Below are positions 25,217-38,290 of a DNA stretch of 64,000 bases, piece after piece (the stretch's first letter is position 1; each line of letters opens with the position of its first letter). A program made the translations under genes and the position numbers. This DNA comes from Psoroptes ovis (lineage: Eukaryota > Arthropoda > Arachnida > Sarcoptiformes > Psoroptidae). Location: NCBI GenBank assembly GCA_002943765.1, contig PQWQ01000032.1, positions 310,001 through 374,000 on the forward strand, in the 5' to 3' direction. Under the pieces are notes generated by a model, which was not told where the DNA came from, did no database searches, and saw nothing but the letters and a program-made list of their open reading frames with translations.

Positions 25217-26007
25217 ATTATTATCATCATCAATTATTATTAACACTCCATTTTTTCCAAATACTCAATGTCTATCTATCCCATCCAGTAGTTACAAGTT
25301 AACATATTTATTTATTTCATTAAATCTTACCGCATTTCTCTCTTCGTTGAATGAATCAATTTGATAAAGTAGAAATATGAACAAAACGTACATATATCCT
25401 TGATAGTAGCTCGATGGTAACGTGATTATGGTCATGGATTTGGATATTTTCATTTTTTTGAATGGTTAAAACATTAATTTCTTCCGACCGGCACATTAAT
25501 GGGCATGAATATTACAGGGTTATACCTTTTAGATCTTAGATAATTTTCGATCTTGTGGAGTAATATTGAGTAATCTCGGATCTTTAATCTTCAAAATCTG
25601 GAGAAATATTTCGCAAAGAACCTTACGACTTCCGTAGAACCTCCAAGGAACCTCTCAATTTCATCTACCGAATGGCCACCATCATCATTATCACCATTTG
25701 CAGCCTGCTGTCAAAGCTGTTTTTACAATTAAAATCAATTAAGGAAAAAATATGCATTTAATTCAACCTTGTAAAGGCTATACATTTTAATACATACTAG
25801 CACATACACTGCTGTCGTATAGGCTGAAAATTTACCTTGAAAAATGGCTAAAATACAAGTTGCAACTTGTATTGCAATGTCATTTCGCATATTAATGTCT
25901 ATGTCTATTTACAATTGTTGATATTTCATCAATCAAATCAAATGCCAATGTCAAAATGTTGATTTTATTAATTTTAATTAAAATTATCCTCGTTACTGTT
26001 ATTATTA

Positions 26008-26087
26008 TTTGATTGTCCGAAAAGTTTTTACCGATTTTCAAATGTTTTTCAATCAGTAAATCGGCAAAAACTTTCTGGACAACCTAA
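26008..26087. mobile_element. Family A-related MITE, copy 9 (near-perfect hairpin)
   Basis: TTTGATTGTCCGAAAAGTTT to TTTCTGGACAACCTAA. Unlike the main type, the arms stay complementary almost to the centre (TACCGATTT / AAATCGGCA), so it is a distinct subtype. Confidence 0.8.
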
Positions 26088-26400
26088 TAATTTTATTATC
26101 TCGAAATGAACATGAACACACGCACATTTTGATAAATTCAATGGCCAAACGGCCATTTCTATGACATTTGTGGTGATTTCATTGATTGATTGATGATTGT
26201 ATCGACATATCCGGCACACACCAGCATTTGGCTGCGAATTATTCGATTTTGATAAATCAATCATTCAATCAATCAATTAGTCAGTAAAATTTTTTTGACA
26301 AATGTCAGCTAAATAATATTTGAATATTGATCTTTAAATTTTCAATTGTTTTTGGTAGGAATGACAGCTTAATTGTGCGTGATTCTCTCACAAATCCATT

Positions 26401-26415
26401 GACGTATTAATACGT
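26401..26415. repeat. Copy of the GACGTATTAATACGT palindrome
   Basis: Same palindromic core as at 3445. A variant, GACGTAGTAATACGG, follows at 26445-26459 inside a hairpin. Confidence 0.55.
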
Positions 26416-26433
26416 TTTTGTTTTTATGAATTA

Positions 26434-26497
26434 AAAATGCCGGCGACGTAGTAATACGGCTCTTATAACATTGCTTATAGCAAGCAGCCGGCATTTT
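26434..26497. other. Inverted repeat with 11 bp perfect stem, AAAATGCCGGC
   Basis: AAAATGCCGGC at 26434-26444 pairs with GCCGGCATTTT at 26487-26497 across a 42-base loop. The loop carries a GACGTAGTAATACGG motif and a small TTGCT/AGCAA stem. Unusually GC-rich for this region. It could be a small structured RNA or the ends of a tiny inverted-repeat element; nothing fixes which. Confidence 0.5.
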
Positions 26498-28704
26498 CTG
26501 GAAAAAAAAATCAAATTCATATGCGGACGTAGAAAGAAGGACAGCGGAGAAAAGCTGATTTCAATCAAATTTCAAAATTCATATTTTTTTGATTAATAAA
26601 TATATCATTTAAGGTCTTAGGTCAGCCAAAAATTCAAGTCAAGTACCATTCGGTACTGTCAACTTTAAATAAATCAAAATTTCTTAAGATTTGAAATGTC
26701 ATTTTCAATTAATCATATTAAAAACATGTATCGATATCTTCATTTATTCATAAATGTCATAACAAAATCTTCAAGTCACGAGTCATCATCTTTATCAAAC
26801 AACCAATAATGACAAGTCAACGATCTTCACCTATTTTAGGGTCAGCACACAAGTTACAAGTGTTTCATGGTGTATTTCCCGGAAAATTTCTTCGGACAAT
26901 TTTCCACCGAAAAATTTCTGGCAAATTTCTTTGAAGACCTGATTCAAAGGTTCTTTAACTTCGTTCAATTCAATGTTCATTGCTCCAGGATCCTCCAAAG
27001 GGTTGAATGATCGGTGTTTGCCCACATTTCGAATCAGTAATCTTCGAGATTGATTCAAATTTAATTCGAATTTCGAATTAAATCAAGACGAGTTTTAGTC
27101 TTCAAATGATCTTTGAATGATGATCGTCGATGCATTTGGAGGTCGTCGACCATCAAAATTTTAAGAGGGTGTTTTCCAAGCTTTATCATTGAGTAGTATG
27201 CTAAACTTGTCTTGTATCTGTGTACATACGAATGAATGAATGATGTTATGAATGAATATATGTGAATGGCTCATTGGATTGAGGATATTCCTTCGAAATA
27301 ATTTTCCTTAAATTTTCGAAAAATTGAATTTCACCCAGTGAAAGTTGTTCGTGATGTTTGAATTTATTCAAATCATCAATATTCGAGATGGTAAAATCTA
27401 AACCAGTGAAAATGACCCTTAAAGTTCTATGACCCATGGACTTGAATTGAAGGAAATTTTGAAAAAACTAAAAACTTCAGGTGGTAATCTTCAAGCAATG
27501 ACAAGTCATTTTTCGCTTGACAATGACCATATAAATGTCCAAGGCTGCCACCATTCGACCATTTACTATGAATCTGAATCGACCAAGGTACATTGATCTA
27601 TAGGGCGAGGTATGCCAAAGAAATAATAATCGATTAATCGATTGATTGATTTAATGAAGGGTTTCGATAACCTTCAAATATTACCCTGGGCACGTGTTAC
27701 GTGTTTTTTTCGGCATCGAAAAGCTGTCATTTTTCATTGTTAAAGGCCAATAACCTGTGCTTTTTTTAGCAGATAATTAACCGATAATTGTCATAATTGG
27801 CGTAATCATTGTGTGAATGTACCATTCATCGATGTACAAGGCTACAAGGACCACACCTTTGAATTTGACAGATTTAGCCATTTTAAGGCAAAGAATTTTT
27901 ACTTTCAATCGAAAATTCTACCTGTTTTTTAATAGGTTGTTTGGAGGGGTGGATTCATTTTTAAGAGGTACAAAAACCTGATTGCGTATACACACTAATC
28001 ACATCGAATTCTAATTCAAATTCAAAGGTCATGACCTTGGTTTACGTAATAATTTGATTTGATTCGACTGACTGAATGATGATCACGTGTGAATTTTTCA
28101 ATTTTCCTTTTTCACAATTCACCCCCAACAACAACAATCAACCTTCATTATCTTCGTGAACTTGACCATGAACCTTATGATTGAAGGTCAAAGATGATAC
28201 TCTGAAGTATTCGACGCATATTCTTTGGCCACCAAAAATTTCAAAAAATCAAAATGATTCGAATCAAAATGATTCATATTTCTCATGATTCATTGATCAA
28301 ATATTCCAAATTACACAAGGAAAAACCAAAGGGGTCATAATTACAAGTGATATTTGGTCATTGGCACCATCCATATAATCAATGATCAATCGAATTGATC
28401 AATGAGGTGATTGACAAACGAGTTGATTGGTGATAATTTATCAGCCAAAATTTGATTCAGATTTCAACCAATACACACAACGCATATACCCTTGAATATT
28501 ATCAGTGAAAATACCCCAAACAACCATCAAATTGTTCATTTGTCGTTCATTCAATGGTTCATTCATTTATTCATTCAATGGCGTACATACAACCAACAAA
28601 ACAAGGAAAGATCGATGAACTAACAATGATTATATTCCTTTCATTTAACAATATTCTGCGGACGATGACATTTGAGAAGGAAAGAAATTAGTAGCAAAAA
28701 GTAT

Positions 28705-28786
28705 TCAGGTTGTCCGAAAAGTTCATTCGGCTTAATCAATAGAGTTGCTTGATGAAAATCGGCCAGAACTTTTCGGACAACCTGAA
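28705..28786. mobile_element. Family A mariner-like MITE, copy 10 (reverse)
   Basis: TTCAGGTTGTCCGAAAAGTT to AACTTTTCGGACAACCTGAA; 20-base perfect inverted ends, inverted core. One of the best-preserved copies. Confidence 0.9.
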
Positions 28787-28835
28787 AAAAATCAAAATAA
28801 AAAAAATACACATGCGTCATTCATACATACATTAA

Positions 28836-28855
28836 ATGAATGAATGAATGAATGA
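28836..28855. repeat. (AATG)n microsatellite
   Basis: Five AATG units. A GTC-type run follows near 28917-28935. Confidence 0.85.
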
Positions 28856-31800
28856 TGCATGTAATGATGATGTTTGTTGTTAGTTTCGTTATCATCAGTA
28901 TTATCATATACGAGTTTCGTCGTCGTCGTCGTCGTTCATCGTTCATTGATCGTCATATTACATTCATTGCCCACATGCATTCATTCAAAACCATTCAAAG
29001 CATTATTCACTCAGCAATATTCAATGAATTCAAATTTTTATGAATTTTTCTTAAAATTCAAATTTCATTCGATAAATAACCATTGAACGATCATCATCAC
29101 CATCGACAGCAGCCAATCAACAGCCAAATCATCGAATCAAAGATTAAAATATTCAAAATTCAAATCAATTAAATCATTGATTGATTGTCATTTGTCAATT
29201 TGGTCATCATCTACCTTGGTGAAACAATGGTTTTGTGTTCATAAATGTTTTAATTTGAGCAAGTTTCAATGATTTAATTTGAATTTTAAAAGGTCTCAAT
29301 CCTTTGAATTCTTTTTGAAAAATTCAAATTTCAAAGCAAAACTAATGAATTATCGCCAGTGATTTTATGATTGAAATATTGAAATTTTTGAAAATTTCGT
29401 AATTTTTCTTAAAATCTAATTGTAATTTTTCGTAAAATCATCATCGAAATCCATTTAAATCGATCAAAAATGTATTATAATCAACAGAATATTGAATTTT
29501 CAATGAATCATATTACCTCAAATTATAATAATAATAATCATCATCATCATAATAGTCTTAGTAGTAGTGATAATCCTTTGATAATAAATCGTAGAAATAT
29601 TTTCAAATCTTCACCCGTAATCATCGACAATTGTAATAATAACAACGATGACACTGGTCAATTATCAACAATAAGGATGATTATTTGATAATTTCATCAT
29701 CATTAGTTAATTAGTGCATTGATTAATTAATTGATTTGTAATAGATTTGTACCGTATTTCACTGTCATTTTTGCCTTATTTCAAATACAATTGACTTCAT
29801 TTTACACGTGATATATGATCCTTCATCCTCTTAAATTGTTCACCACGAGTTTTCGGTAAGTTTTCTTTGAGTTTTCTTGGAAATTCCTTTAAAATCCTCC
29901 CCAAAACGTCTTGAAATTCTTAAATTCACTGGGCTGTCAACCGAAATGTCATTAAATATTTAGTATTTTCACACCATACCCTGACCTCTTCGAAGGTTTT
30001 GTTTGTCATCGGTTTCTATGGATGCTTTGCTCTATTCGTGTGTAAAAATATAGAAAAACAAAATAAGCCAAACAAACATATGAAACCAACCACCTCATCA
30101 AACCCTGCGCTCAAACCCTTGTATGTTTACAAGTTTTTTTTTTATTTTATAAAATTTTCATTCGAGTACAATGACCTCAGTTTTGAATGGGGCACTGTTT
30201 TGAAAAGCAAGCGCATTCAAAGGTTATTGAATGATATCATTCGGTGTTGTTGGCGCCACATTACCACCTCTAAATACACACAACACCACCTCAAACGCAC
30301 ACACTTGTTTGACTGGTGATAATTCGTTCTCGGTTCGGCTTCAATGATGCTGTGGTATAGCCTTAAATGTGACCAGAAACCAGAAATAATTGAATTGAAT
30401 CCATGAATGTACGAATGGAAGAGTTCAATGAAGTAGTTTGAGCTTCACACAGAAATCGAGGGCAGCCTCTTCATTCAGCTCATAAATGCATTGGTTTAGT
30501 GTCAATGTCTTCGACCATTAATCCTCTGTGCATGTGTGTATGTGATCAGAGGTCGCCGACCTTAACTGGGCGCCACTCAATGCATTAATTCAATGGTTAA
30601 TGAGTGTCTATTGGACTCATCCATTAAAAAAATTTTAAAAAATGAAAACGTCCGCCAGATGTCGCTGATTTCACTGTTTTTTTTGGTGAACAAATGAGAA
30701 TATTCTATGATTCTCTAATTCTTTGGATTCTAAAGGTCATGCTCTTTGTCCTCTTACTGTTACCATGGTAAATACCCGACCAAATCAAAACATATACGCC
30801 CTATGACCTGATCTGGACTATTTGTTTTGATTTTTGAAATTTTTCAAGCTTTCAATCACTGCATTACGACGATATTTAGGTCATCCGTGGAAAATACAAT
30901 ATTGTAATAAGGCTATTGGCTTACAATATGATGAATATTTCGATATATATATCATTGGTTACATAATAATCCTTTCATTTTCTCGTAAATTACTTTCACT
31001 TTGAAAACAATGTTAGACTTGTGTTGTAACCCTTTGATGTCATAACAATTTTCAACTATCAAACACAATCAAAAAACAATCGTTTTAAAAATATTTTCAT
31101 ACCTTGAAATCACTTGCCACATATCAACTACTTTTGATGATTTATCGAAATTTTGACAGTTTTCGATTGTGACAATTTTTCGATACCGAAAATATCTTTA
31201 TCCCCCCACTGAAGACCTTGTACTAAATATGTACTGTGAAATATTTGTACATCGAAATATATGTACTTTGAGAAATATGTGTACTTTGTTTGTGGATCAT
31301 CCATTAAATATTGGGGTGACATTGGACTTAATTATAAATAAATAAAAATGGCGTCAGTTAACAACATTTGTGAATGAGTGAGTGTGTGGCCATGAAATCG
31401 AAATTAAAACCGTATTTTTTGATGATCATTGAATGATCATTGATTGTATGCATTGAATGGCAATGAAATATCAGAAAAATGAAAACACCCAAAAAATTGA
31501 AAAAATGAAAAAAATTTTCAGAAAAAAAAATCGAAAGTAAAACAGTTAATACAATGAAAGTATTTGCTTTGTATTAACTTTTGGTTTTAGCTTTGATTGT
31601 GTGTGTATTGCGTGGGCGTTTAGTTTAAATCTAATTCTACCCATTAATCAACTAATTACACCCACAATTTACAACAAAACTTGCGCATATTTACACGAGT
31701 GTCACTACATTTTTTTTTAGAGTGTAAGTGAGGGACGAATATCAAAATATCGGGAGCCATTTCTCTCCTCTCACACTTCACTTAGAAAAGTATTTCATTC

Positions 31801-32056
31801 AAAAGTAGGTCACGCCGGTGGAATGTGTTGAATCAACGAGGGAGAGAGAGAAAAGAGGAAATTTTTGTCTGGGTGGCTGGGTGGGTGGACGAGGAGGACA
31901 ACTAATCAATGGATGAACCAACGAAGGGGATGGACGAATCAATGGATAATAATTGCCCCCCGGTAATCCAAATGCCGGATGGGGGGCATTACACATCCAA
32001 GAGTGATGATCAAGAGGAAATACCGAGTAGGCCTTGCGCCTGTCAACTAATGTCAA

Positions 32057-32095
32057 TGATGATGATGATAAGGATAAGGATAAGGATAAGGATAA
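32057..32095. repeat. (GAT)n then (AAGGAT)n simple repeat
   Basis: GATGATGATGATA followed by four AAGGAT units. It creates an artefactual open frame with Ile-Arg repeats. Confidence 0.9.
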
Positions 32096-32414
32096 TTGTG
32101 CACACACACAGTGATAATACTATCAATGTACAAACGATTGGCGCCATCCCACTTGGTGGCGCCAGTGGTGGTGGTCTTAATGGTGGCGGTGGTGGTGGCA
32201 TAGAATTTGACACAGAAAAAAAAATCATTTCGGAGTTTTCATTCTCTTCTCCTCATCACTACCTCTCAACGATTGAAGAGGTTTCAACTTTGGCGTCATG
32301 TCTGTACGTAGTAAAAAAAAAAAAAACATTGGCGTAACACATTTTATGAATGATTGAATCAGAATGAATTTCACTGCTTTCACCATTGATTTTTTTTTTT
32401 TTTTTTGGAGTATA

Positions 32415-32494
32415 TTGGGTTGTCCCATAAGTTCTTGCCGTTTTTTAGATTTTTTTTCATTCGAAAAATGGCAAGAACTTATGGGACAAGCTAG
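32415..32494. mobile_element. Family B mariner-like MITE, copy 1
   Basis: Left TTGGGTTGTCCCATAAGTTC, right GAACTTATGGGACAAGCTAG, with complementary arms continuing as TTGCCGTTTTT / AAAATGGCAA. About 80 bp. Similar size to family A but a different end sequence, resembling another mariner lineage. Confidence 0.86.
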
Positions 32495-32779
32495 AATTAC
32501 TCCAACTGTGTATTACTCCAATGTGTACTGTTAGTGTATCCATTCATTCTCTCTTTATGTGTGTGTAGCTTACACAGAAAAAAATTATTTTTTTCTGTGC
32601 CAGTATGCCAAGTTGCTGTTTGCTGTGTGTAATGTTGTGTGTTTAATGTATTATTTTCAATGAAACAAAATGTATTTCGGCATTTTCATTTCATGTTTTT
32701 CATGTGTAGTTTTGATGTGCATTTTTGATGTGTGTTTTTTAAGATATTCGAAGCTCAAGACCTTTGAGATCCTCGAAGA

Positions 32780-33011
32780 TCCTTGAAGACCCTCAAAGCC
32801 TGAGACCTTCTAAGATTTTTGACAAGATTTCCGCCAAGATTTTCGTCAAAGATTCACGGCCTAATTCAGCTCATAATTTTTCAAGGTTCGTTTCTTGAGA
32901 TCCTTGAAGACCCTCGAAGGCTAAGACCTTTGATTGTTTTGTCAAAATTTCGTCGAAGATTTTCAGCTAATCAGACCTAATTCAGCTCATAATTTTTCAA
33001 GGTTCGTTTCT
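32780..33011. repeat. Two-copy 116 bp tandem duplication
   Basis: CTAATTCAGCTCATAATTTT plus the following TTCAAGGTTCGTTTC occurs at 32861 and again at 32977, 116 bp later. The preceding parts are also similar (GAGATCCTTGAAGACCCTC type, then AAGATTTTC), with divergence. No coding sense is evident. Confidence 0.75.
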
Positions 33012-34232
33012 GGTCAATTCATTGATTGTTATACCTCATTATCCTCCGCCATTTACATCCACAACCAATCAATTTCATGCCACATTCACGATGTTCAACG
33101 ACATTGACATTCCATCAATTCAATGTGTTTAAATCGTTCAATTCAATTGATTAATTCGACGATTATCAATCGATTAATTAGATCGATTGTCATCGATTTT
33201 ATGCCGTATGTTCAATGTGTATCTGTGTCATGTGTTTTTAATCCTTTCGGCACCGAAAATGTGACACATTTTCACCATGAATTTCATTCATAAATTCGGA
33301 AATTCTTCCCGAAAACAATCGAAAAACATTCCAAGTCAAAAATAGCTTTGTGATGCTTTGAAAAAAGAAATTTCTATTTTTAGAAATTCCACAAAGGGTT
33401 CCGCCATTGGTATCTATAAGTCTATAGTTCATTCTACATTCGGCTAATTGAATCTTGTGTGTTCCAAAAATATCGTTGGATTCTGCAAAATTCCCAAGAA
33501 ATTCCAAATATATTCTCTCTCACTGCATACCATAGTCCTCTATTTATATATCCAACAATTTCAAGTGTACGGTCGGCATCTTTACTATTTCATATATCAA
33601 TGACGCCGATGCATCAATTTTTTACGAATCAAATTGTCGTCTGAAATATGTGTATGTCTGTGCGATATGATTTTGATCAATGTTTTGGCCATGTATTTTC
33701 AATGTACATTGAACATATATGTGCGTAAATATACATCAAATACATACCTTACAGTACGCAGAAGCGGTAGTTTGATGTCATACAAATAATATATTTCAAA
33801 TATTTAGACTAAATTCAATGATATTCAATGCTTTCGTCATCATCATTCGTTGATTATTCATTGATCAATGTGATCAATTGGCACCCGGTTTCTCTTTATA
33901 TTTTCACTTTCTCTCATTTGAATCATTTCAAATCAAAGTGAAAGGATTAAAATTCATTTCGAATGATTTCGATTGATCGATTTTGATTCGAATATTTTGC
34001 CAATTATTTCAGATTTTCATTCATAAATTTTGTTACAAAGTTTTTTAAAATCAAAAATCATTACTTGTCACGATAGTAACAACAACAATAACCCTATCGT
34101 TTAATCATCTCTATTTTTTGATGATTGTGTTGTTGCATTGCATTACATTTCAATGTTTTGGTAAAGTCATTGTTGAATAGGAGTTGTTTTTATTAGTTTA
34201 GGTTTTAAAATGCTTTTAAATTACTCGTAATC

Positions 34233-34354
34233 ACAAGGTTTAAAGTTTTAATTCGTAGTTTTAAAATTGAATTTCGTAATTTTACAGCGTAAAATTCCAC
34301 TAAAAACTACGAAAATCAACTTTAAAACTCTGAATAAAAACTTGAAATCCAAGT
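34233..34354. mobile_element. Family C palindromic MITE, copy 3 (122 bp form)
   Basis: ACAAGGTTTAAAGTTTTAAT at the left and AAAACTTGAAATCCAAGT at the right, with internal TTCGTAATTTTACAG and AACTACGAAAATCAACTTTA modules. Confidence 0.84.
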
Positions 34355-35403
34355 ATTGCAAAATTAAATTGTAATTCTTCATTTTGACATTTTCAATATG
34401 TTTGGAGATAATGATCATTCATTGATGAATGATGTCAATTGTACATTTGTAAATACAATTACCAAATTACATCATCGTTTGAAATTATTCCGTTGATGAT
34501 TACTATGTTTAGGTGTCATCATTAATCACATATAGTCATTGGTCTTTGACGATTGAAATATACATTTTTCCGGTCGAAAACATGATTCAATCATATATCA
34601 CATATCACACAGATGAAGCCAAAACCCACTGCGGCTGCACCACTTGCGACCAACACGTTTTGGTCGCATGTGTTTTCAAATGTCGCCAATAATAAAACCA
34701 TTGATTCATTCATTTGCTTTTAGTCTGCTTTACGAGAGTAGAGCCTCTTAAAAACTTTCAAAGCTTTCAAAACCACCTTTGATTTTTTGATTTTTGAAAA
34801 TTTCTCGAGAATCACCAATTGCCTTTGTTTGACGATCTACTCTCCTACTCCTCCTACACACACTTGTTTTCCCATTGTTCACCTATTGATATTCACCTAT
34901 TGATATTTATTATTGATAAAATATCAAATATCTAACCGTATTTATTCATTTATTTTATTTGTATTTTGACAGTTATCATCATCAGTATCATTTTTAAAAA
35001 ATAATACAGGATCTGACTTGCATTATTTTCCATTGATTCATTGATACATCCATCCATCATTCATCCTTTTATTTATTTATTTATCCGTCATTCATTTATT
35101 GAATTCTACATTGAATTTTCTACGAGTTATAATCTTTCAAAAGTTTCTACAAATTCATCATAATTAATCATTGAAATATTTGACATATATTCGACCTTAT
35201 TATCACCGTTTCAAACCTGGCTTCAACAATCGGAATCGGTGACACACAACAATAAGAAGACGACGAAGACGATAATTATTCGATTAATGACTATTGATTA
35301 ACTCATCAAATTTTATTAATTAAAATCAACTTGACCTGTAATTTGACCTTGTAATTTTGACCCAAAATTAGTGGACAAAGTATATTTTTGACCAATGAAA
35401 GAA

Positions 35404-37507
35404 ATGTTCAGTTTTCATAAACCGAAAATATATCGTTCATTACACGGTTGTTGTATTTGCCGTGCAAAATCATCATCATCACGTTTTACTGATAGTAAAA
35501 AATATGAAAATGAATTTGAAAAATGTTTTCGTATCAATGATCGACGTTCGGGTGAAATATGTAATGCATGTGTACTGTTAGTGAAACGTTATAAAAAATT
35601 ACCTGCGGGTACAAATAAAAATTGGCATCATGTTGTTGATGCACGGGCTGGTCCCGGTTCGAAATCCACTATGAAACAATCGTTGAATGGATCCATGAAT
35701 GATAAAACAACGCAACGCCATCAACAACATCAGCAGCAGCAGCGAAGACGTCAGCGAAGATTAAATAACAATAACCCTAACAAGAAGACTAATAATAATC
35801 AAAATACAACAGGTAAGTCTAAAGTTTAGCCCTAGTTTTGTATTTTTTCGGTAATCAAAGGGTTAAATCATCATAATTATAATGCTCCGAAAAATAATTG
35901 CCTAAGGTGATAATTAATATATTCAGTTGAAATATATGTCCAGTTTATCTATTTTAAATGTGAATATTTTCACATTTATATTAATACAGTAATTCAAGTT
36001 TCAATTCAGAGTTTTAAAATTGAATTTCGTAGTTTTCAAGGTAATTTGCTACAATAAAATTACGAAATAAAACTTTAAAACTATGAATTAAAACTTTAAT
36101 GACTGTAATAATCGATTTAACCTCATAAATATACTACCTGTTGATTCGATTCGAATTTTAGTAATTATTTCAATTTTTTCCGAATCAATAGCCTCATATG
36201 TTGCTGGTAAATATCCATCAGCATCACCAAATCGTAGTGGTGGTGAATTATCATCAGCCGATGATAATGATAACGATGATGATGATGATTCAGAATCAAT
36301 ATCAGATGGTGATATGAACGATGATGATGACGATGATGGTGGCGCTGGTGGCGGTGTTGGTGATGGTGATGATATGGACATGGATAGCCCTAATACAAAT
36401 AATAATCTCAATAATCAAAAATTAAGACGTTCAACAAGGTTGGCATGTAATGGTAACGGTGGTGGTGGTGGTAAATCTTATCATTTTGATGATAATTTCA
36501 GCACATATCATTATCATCATCATACAACAACGACGAATAATAATAAAATACAAAATTCAAAGCTCAACAACAGTACAAACAATAGCCCTCGAAAACAATC
36601 AAATCGATCGAATCAAGGTGGTAACCCTGGACGAAATAATCGATCATCATCGTTATATCGTGATCAATGTTATTCATTTTTAGATTCAAATATTTGGAAG
36701 AGGTAATTTCGGGTCATTTTTGACTGATATTCGAACCTTTACTAATCAATTTTTCCAATTTTTGAAATGACCAGAGAAAAAATATGCTGCGGTATCATAT
36801 TCAAAGGTCCTAATGATGAAGTACTGATATATCCCGAACTGTTTCAGCCATGTAATTGTCGTTCGATGAGTAAATCGAATGACCCGAAGAAAAATTTGAC
36901 AAGTTCTGCGGAACTGGTCGATGATAATGATTCGAATATGCCATCGTTGATAAAACATGATGATCGAATCAATAGTTCGTTCGATGTTGATGAAGACATT
37001 GATGAAGATGTTGATGATGATAATGAAGATTCTGAAGATGGCCACGGGTTATTAGGCTCAACATTCGAATCGAATAATGACAAGAAATTGAAAATAATCA
37101 AATCAGATTCGATTGATGATCAAAGTTCTGGTATTGTATCGATGATTGAAACTATAGCCACGACGACTACTACCACCACAGCGGCATCATCTGTTTGTGA
37201 TGATGATTTGGATGATGCTGAAGCATCATCATCATCATTAATGATGATCAATGATGATTATCTATCCATATCGGATCGTATGTCAACCGTTTCATCATCA
37301 ATCATTGATCATGATGATGATGATGATGATGATGATGATTGTGATACTGTTGATGGTGATATCGGTGATAATGATGATCAAGAACAACCGATCCGATATC
37401 ATCATCATCCGCCCACACCAAATTCGAATCAAAAACATTCGAATCATCATCGATCACCACCGCAACAGCAGCAGCAACAAGCGCCACCATCATTGACTGT
37501 TATTTAA
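35404..37507 (+). CDS. Sinhcaf: SINHCAF/FAM60A, SIN3-HDAC complex subunit with large low-complexity expansions
   Basis: Nuclear subunit of the SIN3-HDAC corepressor. Three exons, 35404-35812, 36192-36702 and 36775-37507, with phases 1 and 2 consistent and GT-AG introns of 379 and 72 bp; about 550 residues against 221 in human. The N-terminal zinc-binding region is well conserved: MFSFHKPK, GCCICRAKSSSSRFTDS, GEICNACVLLVKR, KNWHHVVDARAGP. The second conserved block is split by intron 2: SFLDSNIWKR then EKICCGIIFKGP and a PCNC cysteine pair near 307-335. Between and after these lie Gln/Arg/Asn, Asp-rich, Gly, His/Thr and acidic Asp runs, ending with a Gln/Pro stretch. The ATG at 35404 aligns with the family start; the in-frame ATG at 35395 would add three residues. 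Intron 1 contains a family C element. Confidence 0.93.
35985..36106. mobile_element. Family C palindromic MITE, copy 4, in SINHCAF intron 1
   Basis: ACAGTAATTCAAGTTTCAAT to AATTAAAACTTTAATGACTGT-type end, 122 bp form. It occupies about a third of the 379 bp intron. Confidence 0.82.
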
Positions 37508-38192
37508 TCGAATTCATTTTTATTTATTTGAAAAGCTCAATCATCCTCAGGCCTAAAACCCTAGGCCCTAAGTCAACACCTCTTCATCATCATCTCTCTA
37601 GGTCCTCATCCTCATTCTGTACATAAATGATCATCGATTCATCGATTGATTCATCATTAATTCGTATAAATACTTTGATATAACCCTCATCATCGTCATA
37701 ATTAGGCAATTTTTCAAATTTTTTCCTCTTCAACACACCTTTCAATCACGAGTAAATGAAGGGTTATTGAACTCCTCCTATATTTGCTGTACATATAACC
37801 TCTTAGAAAGTACAAAACAAATCGATTTTTTTTTTCGTTTATCTAAGTACAAATAATCAAATAAATCACCTCTGATATTATATATACATTGGGCCGATTA
37901 TGTGCAATATGATTAATCTATAATCTTCTATGTCCCATGATCAACTATTTTCTCTTCTTCTTTATCTTCTTTGACTTATTATTTGTATTAATTAATCCTT
38001 TTTTAATTATTTAATTAATCAACTAATTAATCGAATATCAACGATTAACCACCTTTGACCAGCCGGGACATATTGCAGATATTGAACCTGAATTATTTTC
38101 ATTTATTTCAACTCTTTTAGTACAAATATCTATTCGTCGCTATCAAATATACAACACAAACATTGATTTATATTCGAAAAAATTGGCCAAAA

Positions 38193-38290
38193 TTTTTTTT
38201 TTTTTTTTTTTGATCAATTATTTATATTCACTTATTTATATTCCTTATTTATATTCACTTATTTATAATCTTTTTATTCATATTTATATT
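38193..38290. repeat. Poly-T run and TATTTATATTCACTTA-type tandem array
   Basis: Nineteen consecutive T, then about four degenerate copies of a TTATATTCACTTATTTA-like unit. Confidence 0.7.

Larger units (their letters stand above)
24228..35403. other. 11 kb intergenic region with no convincing gene
   Basis: Between PDCD10 (-) and SINHCAF (+), so it includes both promoters. It holds family A elements at 26008 and 28705, family B at 32415, family C at 25095 and 34233, a hairpin at 26434-26497, microsatellites (AATG, GTC and GGATAA types) and a 116 bp tandem duplication near 32.8 kb. Short open frames at 27058-26831 and 27437-27246 (-), 29470 (+) and 31909 (+) do not match a family I recognise. 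Untranslated upstream exons of SINHCAF could lie here. Confidence 0.6.

Noticed and set aside
26831..27437. Two minus-strand open frames with plausible amino-acid composition
   Set aside because: No recognisable domain, no coherent splice junction between them, and both are short. Left as part of the intergenic region.
29470..29688. Asn/His-rich open frame starting with ATG
   Set aside because: Composition typical of AT-rich microsatellite-like DNA, no conserved motif and no convincing splice site. It could be a 5' exon, but there is no support.
31909..32337. 142-codon plus-strand open frame
   Set aside because: Dominated by GAT/AAGGAT and GGT simple repeats, with an equally open frame on the other strand. 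Judged an artefact of low complexity.
34645..34668. Small perfect hairpin TGCGACCA / TGGTCGCA
   Set aside because: 8 bp stem with an 8 base loop and no companion features. Could easily be chance.
36314..37500. Several overlapping frames on both strands in the SINHCAF exons
   Set aside because: Shadows of GAT/ATC triplet repeats. Only the frame joining the conserved SINHCAF blocks is supported.
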